A stretch of DNA of 64,000 bases, from contig LJHR01000022.1 in the NCBI GenBank assembly GCA_001296005.1, forward strand, positions 43,085 through 107,084, written 5' to 3'. The notes under the pieces are model-generated. The model ran no database searches. It worked only from the letters and a program-made list of their open reading frames with translations, and had not been told where the DNA came from. This DNA is from an alpha proteobacterium AAP38 (lineage in GTDB: Bacteria; Pseudomonadota; Alphaproteobacteria; Azospirillales; Azospirillaceae). How positions within the stretch are numbered: the first letter of the stretch is position 1; each line of letters opens with the position of its first letter. The position numbers and the translations under genes are program-made. Below, in pieces: positions 1-8,947 of the stretch.

Positions 1-40
1 GGCCTGCCCCGGCCAAAAGCCCCGGTGAGTATCCGCGCCC

Positions 41-1366
41 ATGTTCCTGCCGCAGGAGATTATCCGCCGCAAACGTGACGGGCATGCCCTGTCGGCGGAC
101 GATATTGCTGCCTTCATCGCGGGCCTGACCGACGGATCGGTGTCGGAAGGCCAGGCGGCGGCCTTTGCCATGGCGGTCTGGTTCCAGGGCATGGATGCCG
201 GCGAGCGCGTGGCCCTGCTGCGGGCCATGACCGGGTCGGGGACGATTTTAGACTGGTCGCGCGAAGGTTTGGGCGGTCCGGTTCTGGATAAACATTCCAC
301 GGGCGGGGTGGGGGACAAGGTCAGCCTGCTGTTGGCCCCCATCATCGCGGCCTGCGGCGGCTATGTGCCCATGATCTCTGGTCGGGGGCTGGGCCATACG
401 GGCGGCACGCTCGACAAGATGGAAGCCATCCAAGGCTATGATGCGCAACCGGACCTGCACCGGCTGAAAACCGTCGTGCGGCGGGTCGGCTGCGCCATTG
501 TCGGGGCCACGGATGAAATCGCCCCTGCCGACCGCCGGCTTTATGCGATTCGCGATGTCACCGCGACGGTGGAAAGCATCCACCTGATCACCGCCTCCAT
601 CCTGTCCAAGAAGCTGGCCGCCGGCCTGAATGCCCTGGTCCTGGATGTGAAGTTCGGATCGGGTGCCTTCATGGAAAGCCGGGAGGATGCCGCCGGACTG
701 GCGGAAATGCTGGTTCGCACCGCTAGCGATACCGGCCTGCCCACCCGCGCCCTGCTGACCGATATGGGACAGGTGCTGGGTCACAGTGCCGGCAATGCCC
801 TGGAACTGCGCGAATGCCTGTCGATCCTGGCTGGTGGGGCGGCGGAAACGCGGCTGTGGCGGGTGACGCGGGCCTTGTGCGTGGAACTGCTGATCCTGTC
901 TGGGCTGACCACCGATGCCGCGAGCGCCGGAAAGCTGGTGGATCAGGCCATTGCCACCGGAGCCGCGGCGGACCGGTTCGCCCGCATGGTGGCGGTGCTG
1001 GGTGGGCCGCCCGACCTGATCGAACGGCCCGACCGGCATCTGACCTCCGCCCCCGTCATCGTGCCGGTCTTCGCCGACCGGCCCGGCATTGTCACGGGGC
1101 AGGATGTGCGGGCGCTTGGCCTGGCCGTCGTGGCGCTGGGCGGCGGGCGCACCCGGCCCCAGGATGCGGTTGATCCGCGTGTCGGGCTGGATCAGGTGGC
1201 GCCCATCGGGGCGGCGGTGGGGCCGAATCAGCCGCTCTGCTTCGTGCATGCGGCGGACAGGGCTGCGGCGGATGCGGTGGTATGCAGCGTCAGGAACGCT
1301 TATGTGATTGGCGAAACCGTCGACGCGGCCGCCGATCCGGTGGCCGGAATGATCGGCGGGTCCTGA
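41..1366 (+). CDS. deoA: Thymidine phosphorylase
   Basis: Cytosolic pyrimidine-nucleoside phosphorylase that splits thymidine or deoxyuridine with phosphate, releasing the base and 2-deoxyribose-1-phosphate for salvage. The 441-residue length matches the family (about 440). The signature [16 protein letters not shown] lies at residues 113-128, and the phosphate/nucleoside loop [14 protein letters not shown] at 83-96; a second conserved stretch, [17 protein letters not shown], follows. The ATG at 41 begins the canonical N-terminus ([13 protein letters not shown]). Forty bases precede it; one frame there stops at position 28, so an upstream gene may end just outside the window, but nothing in it can be identified. 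panD follows after 32 bases on the same strand, so the two are probably co-transcribed although their pathways differ. Confidence 0.95.
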   Translation: MFLPQEIIRRKRDGHALSADDIAAFIAGLTDGSVSEGQAAAFAMAVWFQGMDAGERVALLRAMTGSGTILDWSREGLGGPVLDKHSTGGVGDKVSLLLAPIIAACGGYVPMISGRGLGHTGGTLDKMEAIQGYDAQPDLHRLKTVVRRVGCAIVGATDEIAPADRRLYAIRDVTATVESIHLITASILSKKLAAGLNALVLDVKFGSGAFMESREDAAGLAEMLVRTASDTGLPTRALLTDMGQVLGHSAGNALELRECLSILAGGAAETRLWRVTRALCVELLILSGLTTDAASAGKLVDQAIATGAAADRFARMVAVLGGPPDLIERPDRHLTSAPVIVPVFADRPGIVTGQDVRALGLAVVALGGGRTRPQDAVDPRVGLDQVAPIGAAVGPNQPLCFVHAADRAAADAVVCSVRNAYVIGETVDAAADPVAGMIGGS

Positions 1367-1398
1367 GGATCGTGCCAGACCGACCGGAGCAGCCCCTT

Positions 1399-1857
1399 AT
1401 GATCAAGATTGTCCGCGCCAAGTTCCACGGCATCCGCGTCACCGGTGCCGATCTGGACTATCACGGGTCCATCACCCTGGACCCGGAACAGTGCGCGCTG
1501 GCCGGTATCTATCCGCTGGAATTCGTGGAGATCTGGAACAAGAGCAGCGGGGCGCGGATTTCCACCTATGTGATCTTTGGCGAGCCGGGGTCCAAGGCCT
1601 GCATCTTGAACGGTGCTGCCGCCCGCACTTGCCAGAAGGGGGATGAGGTGATCATCGCCGCATCCGCCAGCATCACCCCGGACCAGCTTTATTCGATCAA
1701 GCCCAAGGTCCTGACCTTCAAGCCCGACAATTCCGTGGACCGCGTCCTGGAATATGATGTGTTCAAGGGGCCGGAACGGGAGTTTGATTTCCGCACGCTG
1801 GACATCACCGACGGGCGCGACGGGGCGGTGGAACTGTCGGTGCCGGTGAAGGTTTGA
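1399..1857 (+). CDS. panD: Aspartate 1-decarboxylase, pyruvoyl-dependent
   Basis: Makes beta-alanine from L-aspartate for pantothenate and CoA synthesis. The proenzyme self-cleaves at a Gly-Ser bond to create the pyruvoyl cofactor; that bond is visible as YHGS with Gly23-Ser24. Downstream the conserved IEIWN-like ([17 protein letters not shown]) and [17 protein letters not shown] blocks match the family. The reading frame is open back to 1282 inside deoA, but the ATG at 1399 starts the family-typical [15 protein letters not shown] and has GGAG at 1385-1388. At 152 residues it is about 25 longer than E. coli PanD, the extra length being at the C-terminus after the [10 protein letters not shown] region. 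It follows deoA by 32 bases. Confidence 0.93.
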   Translation: MIKIVRAKFHGIRVTGADLDYHGSITLDPEQCALAGIYPLEFVEIWNKSSGARISTYVIFGEPGSKACILNGAAARTCQKGDEVIIAASASITPDQLYSIKPKVLTFKPDNSVDRVLEYDVFKGPEREFDFRTLDITDGRDGAVELSVPVKV

Positions 1858-1900
1858 TAGCGACCGGATGCGGGCCTGAACCCGCATCCGATATCCACCC

Positions 1901-2872
1901 TCAGAACGCCGCGTAAACCTCGTCCAGTTCAGTGTCGTTGAAGCTGTAGGTGGCGTTGCAGAACTCGCACGTCACGGCGACAAGGCCGTCCACGCGCAGT
2001 TCATCGAGGTCGCCCCGATCCAGGCTGCGCAGCACGTCCGTCACCCGCTCGCGGGAGCAGCGGCAGCCGGGGCGCAGTTCCCGGCGCTCGTAAATGCGCG
2101 GGCTTTCCTCGTGGAACAGGCGGTAGATCAGCTCATTTACCGTCAGGGCCGGGTCCAGAAGCTCATGTGCCGTCACCGTCTCCAGCATGACGCCGGCGCG
2201 GTGCCAGTCTTCCTCGCGCACGCCGGCCTGATGCTCGCTGAACACACCCGCATTTTCCGGCGGCAGGGCCTGCAGCATGATGGCCCCGCCCACCCATTTG
2301 CCATCCGCATCCTTGGACACGAAGCTCTTGATGCTGGCGGCCAGCTGTTCGGACTGCCGGAAATAATGGCGCACGGCATCGGCCAGCGTGGCCCCGCGCA
2401 GTTCCACGATGCCCTGATAGCGCTCGGTGTGCTCCCCCTGATCGACCGTGAAGGCGACATAGCCGGAACCCAGCATCGCGCCAAGATCGGGCTGGAAGCC
2501 CTTATGCCGGCGCTGTTCGGCCAGACGGTCGGCATCAAAGCGGGCGTAGCCGCGCAGATCACCGACCGAGGTGACGTCCGACACCGTATAGGCGACAGGG
2601 CCGTCACCCTTGGTCTGCAAGGTGAAGATACCGTCATATTTCAGGCCGGACGCCAGGGTGGCAGCCAGCAGGATGGTATCGGCCAGCAGGGGCGCCAGCT
2701 CGTCCGGGTAATCATGCCGCCTGATGATCTCATCCAGGGCCGGGCCCAGCCGGATCAGCCGCCCCCGGAAGGAGCTGCTGTCCAGCTGGAACGGCTGGCA
2801 GATATCAAATTCGGCGGTCACGGCATCGGTATCGTGGCGGGGCTGGCCCGCCACGGGGGGAACGGAATTCAT
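1901..2872 (-). CDS. hslO: Hsp33 redox-regulated molecular chaperone
   Basis: Cytosolic holdase that is activated when oxidative stress oxidises its zinc-bound cysteines. The zinc-switch is intact at the C-terminus: a CRC pair in GCRCSRERV and, about 30 residues later, the CEFC pair in [12 protein letters not shown]. The N-terminal half carries the family blocks [14 protein letters not shown] and [17 protein letters not shown]. The frame is open to 2935, but I place the start at the ATG at 2872 (MNSVPPVAG) because it overlaps the argF stop as ATGA, indicating translational coupling. This gives 323 residues. It is the last gene of argD-argF-hslO; the pairing of Hsp33 with arginine genes is a common alphaproteobacterial arrangement, stated from memory of the family. 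Confidence 0.94.
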   Translation of the reverse strand: MNSVPPVAGQPRHDTDAVTAEFDICQPFQLDSSSFRGRLIRLGPALDEIIRRHDYPDELAPLLADTILLAATLASGLKYDGIFTLQTKGDGPVAYTVSDVTSVGDLRGYARFDADRLAEQRRHKGFQPDLGAMLGSGYVAFTVDQGEHTERYQGIVELRGATLADAVRHYFRQSEQLAASIKSFVSKDADGKWVGGAIMLQALPPENAGVFSEHQAGVREEDWHRAGVMLETVTAHELLDPALTVNELIYRLFHEESPRIYERRELRPGCRCSRERVTDVLRSLDRGDLDELRVDGLVAVTCEFCNATYSFNDTELDEVYAAF

Positions 2873-3783
2873 CGGTTCAGGCACCAGGTCAGAATGCCCT
2901 TCTGGGCGTGCATACGGTTTTCTGCCTCGTCCCACACGGCCGACTGCGGACCATCAATGACGCTGGACGTCACCTCTTCCTCGCGGTGTGCGGGCAGACA
3001 ATGCATGAATATGGCGTCTTTTTTCGCCAGACCCATGATCCGATCGTTTACCTGATATGGCTTCAGCAGATTGTGGCGGCGATGCGCGTCCTTATTGTGC
3101 ATCGACACCCAGGTGTCCGTGACCAGGGCATCGGCACACGCCGCCGCCTCTTCCACATCGCGATGGACGGTCACGCGGCCCTTGTTGGCCTTGATCCATT
3201 CCAAGGTCTGGTGCGAGGGCGACAGTTCCGGCGGGCAGGCGATGCGCAGTTCGAAATCGAACGCCACAGAAGCGTGGATGAAGCTTTCGCAGACATTGTT
3301 GGCATCGCCGGTCCAGCAGAAGACCGCATCCTTGATCGGGCCCTTGCGTTCCTCGTATGTCAGGATGTCGGCCATGATCTGGACCGGGTGCGAGCTGTCG
3401 GTCAGGCCGTTGATGACGGGGACGGTCGCCGCCTCCGCCATCTCCTGCAGCTTCGTCTCATGGTCGGTGCGCAGCATGATGATGTCGACATAGCGCGACA
3501 GCACGCGCGCCGTGTCGCCGATGGTCTCGCCATGGCCCAGCTGGATTTCCTTGCCGGTCAGGCAGATGACCTCGCCACCCAGCTGACGCATGCCTACCTC
3601 GAACGACACGCGGGTACGCGTGCTGGGCTTTTCGAAGATCAGGGCCAGCGTCTTGCCCAGCAGGGGGCGCTCGGCCCCCTGACCACGCTTCATGAAGGCG
3701 GCGCGGGACAGCATCTCGCGCAGCTCATCGATGGAATGGTTATGGATATCCAGGAAATGGCGGGGGGACTTCTGCATGGTCAT
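2869..3783 (-). CDS. argF: Ornithine carbamoyltransferase
   Basis: Joins carbamoyl phosphate and ornithine to give citrulline in arginine biosynthesis. The carbamoyl-phosphate motif STRTR is at residues 54-58, the HPVQ block at 132-135, the ornithine-binding DTWVSM at 223-228 and the HCLP active-site loop at 261-264. The 304-residue length is normal. The ATG at 3783 overlaps the argD stop codon by ATGA, and its own stop overlaps the hslO start, so all three are translationally coupled. A second ATG two codons in (MTMQ) is an alternative start that would break the overlap only slightly. Confidence 0.97.
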   Translation of the reverse strand: MTMQKSPRHFLDIHNHSIDELREMLSRAAFMKRGQGAERPLLGKTLALIFEKPSTRTRVSFEVGMRQLGGEVICLTGKEIQLGHGETIGDTARVLSRYVDIIMLRTDHETKLQEMAEAATVPVINGLTDSSHPVQIMADILTYEERKGPIKDAVFCWTGDANNVCESFIHASVAFDFELRIACPPELSPSHQTLEWIKANKGRVTVHRDVEEAAACADALVTDTWVSMHNKDAHRRHNLLKPYQVNDRIMGLAKKDAIFMHCLPAHREEEVTSSVIDGPQSAVWDEAENRMHAQKGILTWCLNR

Positions 3784-4937
3784 TGCGCCAGCTCCTGGCA
3801 GGTCTTGTCGATGATCGAAACGGCTTCGGCGATTTCTGCGTCGCCAATGGTCAGGGGCGGCAGGATGCGGATGACATTCTCCGCCGCCGGAACGGTCAGC
3901 AGTCCGTTCTCACGCAGGCGGGTCACCACCTCGCCATTCGGCTTCACGCATTTCAGGCCCAGCATCAGCCCCTTGCCACGCGCTTCGGCCAGGATGGTCG
4001 GGTACTTGGCAACCAGGGCCTCCAGTTCCGCCTTCAGTTTGTCGCCGGTGACGGTCACCTGCTCCAGGAAGCCGGGGGCCGTGATGACATCCAGAACGGC
4101 GTTGGCGACGGCCATGGCCAGCGGGTTGCCGCCGAAGGTGGAGCCGTGGGTGCCCGGCACCATGCCCTTGGCTGCCTTCTCGCTGACCAGGCAGGCGCCG
4201 ACGGGGAAGCCGCCGCCGATACCCTTGGCGATGGGCATGACGTCCGGGGTGACGCCGGCCCATTCATGGGCAAACATCTTGCCGGTACGGCCCACGCCCG
4301 TCTGAATCTCATCGAACACCAGCAGCAGGCCAAACTCGTCTGCGGTATCGCGCAGGGCCTTCAGATACTCATCGCTGCCCACCACGATCCCGCCTTCGCC
4401 CAGGATGGGTTCCACCACGATGGCGGCCGTCTGGGGCGTGATGGCATTGCGCAGCTCGTTCATATTGCCGAACGGTACTTGATCGAACGCGTCCAGCAGG
4501 GGACCGAATCCGCCGACCATCTTTTCCGACTTGGCAGCCGCAATGGCCGTTGTGGACCGGCCATGGAAGGCCCCGCCGACCACGATGAAGCGGGTCTTTT
4601 CCGGGTGGCCGGTATCATGCTGATACTTGCGCACCGTCTTGACCGCGCATTCAAACGCTTCCACGCCCGAATTCGTGAAGAACATCGTGTCGGCGAAGGT
4701 CAGGTCGCACAGCCGCTTGGCCAGCTGTTCCTGGCCCGCAACCCGAAACAGGTTGGAGGTATGCCACAGCTTGCCCGCCTGCTCGGTCAGCTTTTCCACC
4801 AGATAGGGGTGCGCGTGACCAAGGGCGTTCACCGCGATGCCGGCGGTGAAATCCAGGAATCGTCGGCCTGTTGTGTCCCAGATATGGGCGCCTTCACCCC
4901 GCTCGAACACGATGTCGATGCGGGAATAGGTGGGCAT
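3780..4937 (-). CDS. argD: Acetylornithine aminotransferase (PLP enzyme)
   Basis: Class-III PLP aminotransferase that converts N-acetylglutamate semialdehyde to N-acetylornithine; members often also serve lysine synthesis as succinyl-DAP transaminase. Visible features: glycine-rich [12 protein letters not shown] near residue 90, the [13 protein letters not shown] cofactor block at 208-220, and the Schiff-base lysine in AKGIGGG at Lys238. The frame extends to 5063, but the ATG at 4937 begins the family N-terminus ([21 protein letters not shown]), giving 385 residues, and the upstream part contains the promoter described separately. First gene of the argD-argF-hslO operon. Confidence 0.95.
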   Translation of the reverse strand: MPTYSRIDIVFERGEGAHIWDTTGRRFLDFTAGIAVNALGHAHPYLVEKLTEQAGKLWHTSNLFRVAGQEQLAKRLCDLTFADTMFFTNSGVEAFECAVKTVRKYQHDTGHPEKTRFIVVGGAFHGRSTTAIAAAKSEKMVGGFGPLLDAFDQVPFGNMNELRNAITPQTAAIVVEPILGEGGIVVGSDEYLKALRDTADEFGLLLVFDEIQTGVGRTGKMFAHEWAGVTPDVMPIAKGIGGGFPVGACLVSEKAAKGMVPGTHGSTFGGNPLAMAVANAVLDVITAPGFLEQVTVTGDKLKAELEALVAKYPTILAEARGKGLMLGLKCVKPNGEVVTRLRENGLLTVPAAENVIRILPPLTIGDAEIAEAVSIIDKTCQELAQ

Positions 4938-5019
4938 CACAACAGGGATCACGGCTGCAACTCCATGGAGCCATCGTCCAAAGCGCCACGAACCCGATGT
5001 CCGGGCGCCGGAACCGGGG

Positions 5020-5048
5020 ACTATTGGGCCCCTGGTTCCCCCTGTCAA
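5020..5048 (-). promoter_or_regulatory. Predicted sigma70 promoter of argD-argF-hslO with overlapping inverted repeat
   Basis: On the minus strand a perfect -35 TTGACA (5043-5048) is followed by a 17-base spacer and a -10-like AATAGT (5020-5025), about 85 bases before the argD start. An inverted repeat overlaps it: GGAACCGGGG at 5010-5019 and CCCC-T-GGTTCC at 5029-5039, with one bulged base. It covers the -10 box and the spacer, where an operator would act. The repressor is unknown. Confidence 0.6.
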
Positions 5049-5204
5049 CGCACCCCCATGCATCCCTAACGTGACATGGGCAAGAAGCGTTGCGGATTTA
5101 ACCCTTTCAGCTTATGAATGAAACCGAAATGACGGGCCGTTTCCTTTAGGGTCCGTTCGACGATTGCGACCGTCCCCCGGTCCCCTGGCGGAGTTGTTCA
5201 ACCG

Positions 5205-5621
5205 ATGCCCAACGATATCCTGGACCCGCGTAGTTTCCAGCGTCCCGGCCTGCATGGCATTGCCGAAGCGGCGGTTGAAAGCGGGCCCGTCACCGGGGGC
5301 ATCACCACCATCTCTGCCGAGGCGCGCATCGAAGGCGCCAAGATTTCGCACTGCCACACGCTGCATGTGGCGGGCCGTCTGGTCGATGTCACTCTAAACG
5401 AGATCAAGATCCTGGAAATCGCCGAGGGCGGGCATTTCGAAGGCGTGGCCAAGGTCGAACAGATGCGCGTCAATGGCCGCGCAACGGGCACCATCGAAGT
5501 ATCGGGCATCCTGTCGGTGGGTGAGACGGGGCAGATTGACGGCACCATCCGTTACGGCCGCATCAACATCGCCGATGGCGGCAGCGTGACCGGTACCCTG
5601 CAGACCGGTAAGGCTCCGTAA
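5205..5621 (+). CDS. Bactofilin (polymer-forming cytoskeletal protein)
   Basis: A 138-residue bactofilin-domain protein; the family forms nucleotide-independent filaments that scaffold cell-wall or polar machinery at the membrane. The central part (about residues 30-125) shows the short hydrophobic/glycine periodicity of the beta-helix: repeated units of the form AxIEGAKIxxCxTLxVxGRLVDV, GGHFEGVAKVEQMRVNG and SGILSVGETGQIDGTIRYG. The N-terminal tail (residues 1-28) and a short charged C-terminus flank it, as is usual. There is no transmembrane segment. It is divergent from argD with 267 bases between, and convergent with the DUF2889 gene, from which a hairpin separates it. Confidence 0.85.
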   Translation: MPNDILDPRSFQRPGLHGIAEAAVESGPVTGGITTISAEARIEGAKISHCHTLHVAGRLVDVTLNEIKILEIAEGGHFEGVAKVEQMRVNGRATGTIEVSGILSVGETGQIDGTIRYGRINIADGGSVTGTLQTGKAP

Positions 5622-5708
5622 TTAGTTTTCCCTCAGGCGCCGGGCGCCCGCATCCGCGGGCTTGGGCTTGACGCCGCATGTGCGGCGCGGCGGCAGTCGC
5701 CGCCGTGC

Positions 5709-5733
5709 AATCGGTCAAAACATCTGACCGATT
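5709..5733. terminator. Hairpin between convergent bactofilin and DUF2889 genes
   Basis: Perfect 9-base arms AATCGGTCA (5709-5717) and TGACCGATT (5725-5733) with a 7-base loop; A and T runs at the stem ends make it usable in both directions. A GC-rich stretch with smaller inverted repeats (about 5640-5706) precedes it. It fits a bidirectional terminator for the converging genes. Confidence 0.6.
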
Positions 5734-5736
5734 TAC

Positions 5737-6324
5737 TCATTGCGGCTTTGCAACCGCGAATTCCGGCCATTCCCGCGCCACGACCTCTCCGTCTGTGGCC
5801 CAGACGTGACAGGTGTCCAGCATGGGCGGGCGGCGGCGGGGCGGCGGGGTTTCGCCGCGCTCGACCATGGCGGCGCGGGCCTTCTTGTCCAGGTCTTCCA
5901 GATAAGGCGCGATGGTCTGAAAGGCCGTTGTCGCGACCGGGCCCAGCAGTTCCACCATATGGGTACAGCCTTCCACCCCGCCCAGCCGTTCCTTGACGGC
6001 GGCGGTCCAGCCGCTGGCGATGGACAGGCCCACCAGCCGCTGAAAATTCTCCGTGATCGATGGGCACATCCGATAGGGTGCTGCATCCGTCACGGCGGCG
6101 ACGGCCTTCACCGTCAGCCGGTTATCCAGCGTCAGCCGTACCCACATCTCATGAATGGGATCACCGCTGGGCACCGTGCGGCCATCGCGCTGAAAATCAT
6201 AGGATTTACGGTCGGTAATATGGCCTTCGATATCCCACAGCCCATCGGCCCGGCGATAGCCTTTGCAGGTCACCTGACGCGTATGCAACGGCTCCCGCGC
6301 GGCGTCCGGGGGTGGCAGGGGCAT
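5737..6324 (-). CDS. DUF2889 domain-containing protein
   Basis: Cytosolic protein of unknown function with DUF2889 features: the N-terminal LHTRQVTCKGYRRADGLWDIEGHITDRKSYDF, the MWVRLTLD strand, and the family hallmark EGCTHMVELLGPVATTAFQT near residue 130-150. The frame is open to 6387, but the ATG at 6324 has GGAG upstream and begins close to the conserved domain, giving 195 residues; ATG at 6336 or 6387 are alternatives. The N-terminal 20 residues are proline-rich, and the C-terminal third includes a proline/arginine stretch (ETPPPRRRPPM). Convergent with bactofilin and divergent from pyrF. No enzymatic motif is recognised. Confidence 0.8.
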   Translation of the reverse strand: MPLPPPDAAREPLHTRQVTCKGYRRADGLWDIEGHITDRKSYDFQRDGRTVPSGDPIHEMWVRLTLDNRLTVKAVAAVTDAAPYRMCPSITENFQRLVGLSIASGWTAAVKERLGGVEGCTHMVELLGPVATTAFQTIAPYLEDLDKKARAAMVERGETPPPRRRPPMLDTCHVWATDGEVVAREWPEFAVAKPQ

Positions 6325-6514
6325 GGCAGGCTCCATGGGTGAGGGCGATGGGGCTGCATCTTGGGCCGGGCCATGGCCGTGGGTCAAGAGGCGGGCTTAC
6401 GTTTTGGGAAGCCGCCCCGCGTCCGGCATGGAAGGGCTACCGCATCGTCCCTTCGCGCCGCCGCCATTCCGCGTTAAACCTGCCGAAAGCCCTTTTTATC
6501 TGGAGCCCTGAACC

Positions 6515-7231
6515 ATGCGCCCCACCGACCGCGTTTTCGTCGCCCTGGATATGCCGGAGATTGAGGGGGCAAAGGCCATGGCTGCACAGGTTGCGGGCCT
6601 GGTCGGGGGCGTGAAGCTGGGTCTGGAATTCTTCATGGCGCAGGGGCCCGCCGGTATCCGCGATGTCATCGCGGCGGGCGATCTGCCTTTGTTCCTGGAC
6701 CTGAAGCTCCACGATATTCCCAACACGGTGGCGGGTGCGGTCCGTTCCGTCGCGCCGCTGGCGCCGACATTCCTGACCATCCATGCCGGTGGCGGACCCG
6801 CCATGATCCGCGCCGCCGCCGATGCCGCGCGGGAGGAGGCGGAACGGTTGGGGCTGCCCCGCATGCGCATCCTGGCGGTCACTGTCCTGACCAGCCTGTC
6901 GGACGAGGACTTGACCGCCGTGGGGCAGGCCGTGCCCGCCGTGACCCAAGTTCGCCGTCTGGCCCGGGTAGCCCATGCCAATGGCGCGGACGGCATCGTC
7001 TGCTCGCCCGCCGAGGTCGCGCTGCTGCGCCGAGATCTGCCTGCCGATTTCACGCTGATGGTGCCCGGCATCCGCCCGACCTGGGCGGCGGCCAATGACC
7101 AGAAGCGGGTGATGGGCCCGCGCGATGCGGTGGCCGCGGGTGCCGACCATCTGGTCATCGGGCGTCCCATCACGGCGGATGCCGACCCCGCCGCCGCCGC
7201 CCGGCGTATTGCGGAGGAGTTGGGCGCATGA
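6515..7231 (+). CDS. pyrF: Orotidine 5'-phosphate decarboxylase
   Basis: Last step of de novo UMP synthesis. The catalytic D-x-K-x-x-D block is present as FLDLKLHDIPNTV (Asp62, Lys64, Asp67), and the phosphate-binding end has MVPGIRP and ADHLVIGRPIT. The 238-residue length is typical of the bacterial group-I enzyme. The ATG at 6515 has GGAG at about 6502-6505. Its stop overlaps the trpF start (ATGA, 7228-7231), coupling pyrimidine and tryptophan synthesis genes, an order seen in other alphaproteobacteria. Confidence 0.96.
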   Translation: MRPTDRVFVALDMPEIEGAKAMAAQVAGLVGGVKLGLEFFMAQGPAGIRDVIAAGDLPLFLDLKLHDIPNTVAGAVRSVAPLAPTFLTIHAGGGPAMIRAAADAAREEAERLGLPRMRILAVTVLTSLSDEDLTAVGQAVPAVTQVRRLARVAHANGADGIVCSPAEVALLRRDLPADFTLMVPGIRPTWAAANDQKRVMGPRDAVAAGADHLVIGRPITADADPAAAARRIAEELGA

Positions 7232-7878
7232 GTGCGGTGAAGGCCAAGATCTGCGGGATCAGCACACCGGAGACGATGCAGGCGGCCCTTGATGCCGGCG
7301 CTCGCTGGGTCGGGCTGGTGTTCTTCCCGAAATCGCCGCGCAACGTCTCCATCGCCACCGCTGCCGAACTGTCGCGCATGGTCGGCACGGGTACCCGCGT
7401 CGTGGGCCTGTTCGTGGACCCGACGGATGACCTGTTGGACGATGTCACGGGCCAAGTGCCGCTGGACCTGATCCAGTTGCACGGGGGCGAGACGCCGGAG
7501 CGGGTGGCCGCCATCCGCGCGCGTTTCAACCTACCGGTTATGAAGGCGTTGAAGGTGGGCGACGCTGCCGACCTTGATGCCGCCACGGCCTATGAGCCGG
7601 TGGTGGACATGCTTCTGTTCGATGCCAAGCCGCCCAAGGGTGCCGTTCTGCCCGGTGGCAATGGGGTTGCCTTCGACTGGTCCTTGCTGACGGGCCGTGA
7701 CTGGCAGAAACCCTGGATGTTGTCGGGCGGGTTGGACCCCGCCAATGTCGCCGATGCCATCCGGGCCACGGGCGCCAAGGCCGTCGATGTCTCATCGGGG
7801 GTGGAGGATGCGCCGGGCCGCAAAAGTCCGGATTTGATCCGGGCCTTTCTGTCGGCGGTGACCTCAACAGGAGCGTAA
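7228..7878 (+). CDS. trpF: Phosphoribosylanthranilate isomerase
   Basis: Third step of tryptophan synthesis, an Amadori rearrangement on a TIM barrel. Active-site cysteine lies in KAKICGIS (Cys9), the general-acid aspartate in LLFDAKPPKG, and the phosphate-binding end in LSGGLDPANV and VDVSSGVEDAPGRKSPDLI. 216 residues, normal. Translationally coupled to pyrF. In many alphaproteobacteria trpB and trpA follow; here an acetyltransferase gene follows after 4 bases, so trpBA must lie elsewhere. Confidence 0.95.
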   Translation: MSAVKAKICGISTPETMQAALDAGARWVGLVFFPKSPRNVSIATAAELSRMVGTGTRVVGLFVDPTDDLLDDVTGQVPLDLIQLHGGETPERVAAIRARFNLPVMKALKVGDAADLDAATAYEPVVDMLLFDAKPPKGAVLPGGNGVAFDWSLLTGRDWQKPWMLSGGLDPANVADAIRATGAKAVDVSSGVEDAPGRKSPDLIRAFLSAVTSTGA

Positions 7879-7882
7879 AGCT

Positions 7883-8437
7883 ATGAGCCAGCCTGCCTTC
7901 ACCCCACCGCCCGGCGGCACGCCTGCCGCCTTTGGCCCACCGGGCCTGTGGCTGCGGGCGCGGCAGCTGGATGATGCGGCGGCGATGGCGGCCATGGCCT
8001 CCATGCCCAAGTTCCGCCACGGCACCCTGCGCCCGCCCTTCCCCAGCGTGGAAGGGACGCGGGCCTGGATGGAAAAGGGTGGGGCCGATGATTTGCAGGT
8101 CGTCGCCATCCTGGACGGGCGGCTTGTCGGGTCCGCCGGACTGTTCCGCCAGGGCGGGCGGCGGCGGCATGTGGCCGATCTGGCCATTGGCGTTCATGAT
8201 GACGCCCAGGGTATGGGGGTGGGCAAGTCCCTGATGCATGCCCTGATCGATGCCGCCGACCGTTGGCTGGACCTGCACCGTATCGAACTGACGGTGTTTG
8301 CCGATAATGACGGGGCCATCCGCCTGTATCGGCATTTCGGCTTTGTCGAGGAAGGGCGCCTGCGCGATTACGCCTTCCGCGATGGGGGCTATATCGATGC
8401 CCTGGCCATGGGACGAATCCGACCCAAACGGCCATAA
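7883..8437 (+). CDS. GNAT-family N-acetyltransferase
   Basis: 184-residue single GNAT domain. The acetyl-CoA pyrophosphate loop is QGMGVGKSLM (motif A: Q-x-x-G-x-G), preceded by the beta-strand VADLAIGVHDD and followed by the motif-B region IRLYRHFGFVEEGRLRDYAFRDG, which resembles the RimJ/RimL and PhnO-like groups. The substrate cannot be inferred. It starts 4 bases after trpF and ends just before a strong terminator, so it is the last gene of pyrF-trpF-GNAT. Confidence 0.85.
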   Translation: MSQPAFTPPPGGTPAAFGPPGLWLRARQLDDAAAMAAMASMPKFRHGTLRPPFPSVEGTRAWMEKGGADDLQVVAILDGRLVGSAGLFRQGGRRRHVADLAIGVHDDAQGMGVGKSLMHALIDAADRWLDLHRIELTVFADNDGAIRLYRHFGFVEEGRLRDYAFRDGGYIDALAMGRIRPKRP

Positions 8438-8447
8438 TCCCCAAAAG

Positions 8448-8479
8448 AAAAACCCCGCCGGTCGCCCAGCGGGGTTTTT
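8448..8479 (+). terminator. Rho-independent terminator after pyrF-trpF-GNAT
   Basis: Perfect 11-base arms AAAAACCCCGC (8448-8458) and GCGGGGTTTTT (8469-8479), 10-base loop, with the 3' arm ending in five T. It begins 11 bases after the acetyltransferase stop. The A/T tails make it usable from the opposite strand as well. Confidence 0.9.
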
Positions 8480-8509
8480 CATAGGCATGCCCGAAAGCCG
8501 GCGGGACGA

Positions 8510-8752
8510 TTACTCGTCGTCGCCTTCCTCGGCGTCGGCTTCGATCTGGTCAGCCAGATCGCGCAGCATGTCGGCAACGTCGGTGTGGCTGGTCTCTTCC
8601 ACGGCCTGGTTGACGGCGGCTTCGATCATGGCGATGGCGACATAACCGGAAAGGGCGCCGCCCTCCTTCATGGCTGCTTCCAGGTGCTTTTCGGCCACAT
8701 CGAGGGCCTTTTCGAAAAGCTGCTCGGCAGCGCTGGTATTGGGTTCGGACAT
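8510..8752 (-). CDS. Small acidic hypothetical protein
   Basis: An 80-residue protein not recognised as a named family. It is strongly acidic at the C-terminus (IEADAEEGDDE) and predicted all-helical, with amphipathic stretches AAEQLFEKALDVAEKHLEAAMKEG and AMIEAAVNQAVEETSHTDVADMLRDLADQ. The frame is open to 8872, but the ATG at 8752 has a strong ribosome site (GGAAGGGAG about 8 bases before), whereas the upstream extension is Cys/Arg-rich and reads like non-coding DNA. It is convergent with the pyrF operon and divergent from the RNA methyltransferase gene. The helical acidic character suggests a small binding or adaptor protein, which is only an inference. Confidence 0.7.
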   Translation of the reverse strand: MSEPNTSAAEQLFEKALDVAEKHLEAAMKEGGALSGYVAIAMIEAAVNQAVEETSHTDVADMLRDLADQIEADAEEGDDE

Positions 8753-8890
8753 GGGTTCGGCTCCCTTCCGGGCAAGAATAAATGATGCCCACCTTCTAGC
8801 ATCCTTTCGCGTACACTTCTTGCCAAATCCGCACGGCCCCCCTATGCCCTGATAAGGATTGATCCAGGCCACGGACGCCCCATGGCGGCC

Positions 8891-8930
8891 TTTTATTTCG
8901 CAATCGAAATAAAACCGGCCAGATTATAAT
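8891..8930 (+). promoter_or_regulatory. AT-rich perfect inverted repeat next to a consensus -10 box
   Basis: Arms TTTTATTTCG (8891-8900) and CGAAATAAAA (8905-8914) flank CAAT, and a perfect TATAAT lies at 8925-8930, 17 bases before the methyltransferase start codon at 8948. The repeat occupies the place where the -35 box should be, and no good -35 hexamer is present. This layout fits an operator for an activator or repressor. The arms are exceptionally AT-rich against the GC-rich surroundings. Confidence 0.6.
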
Positions 8931-8947
8931 ATTTCGGAACCGTACCA

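Noticed and set aside
1..40. Upstream gene end (possibly deoB-like)
   Set aside because: Only 40 bases; one frame stops at 28, but no family can be assigned from so little sequence.
7883..8437. trpB or a trp gene after trpF
   Set aside because: The sequence is a GNAT acetyltransferase, not a trp enzyme.
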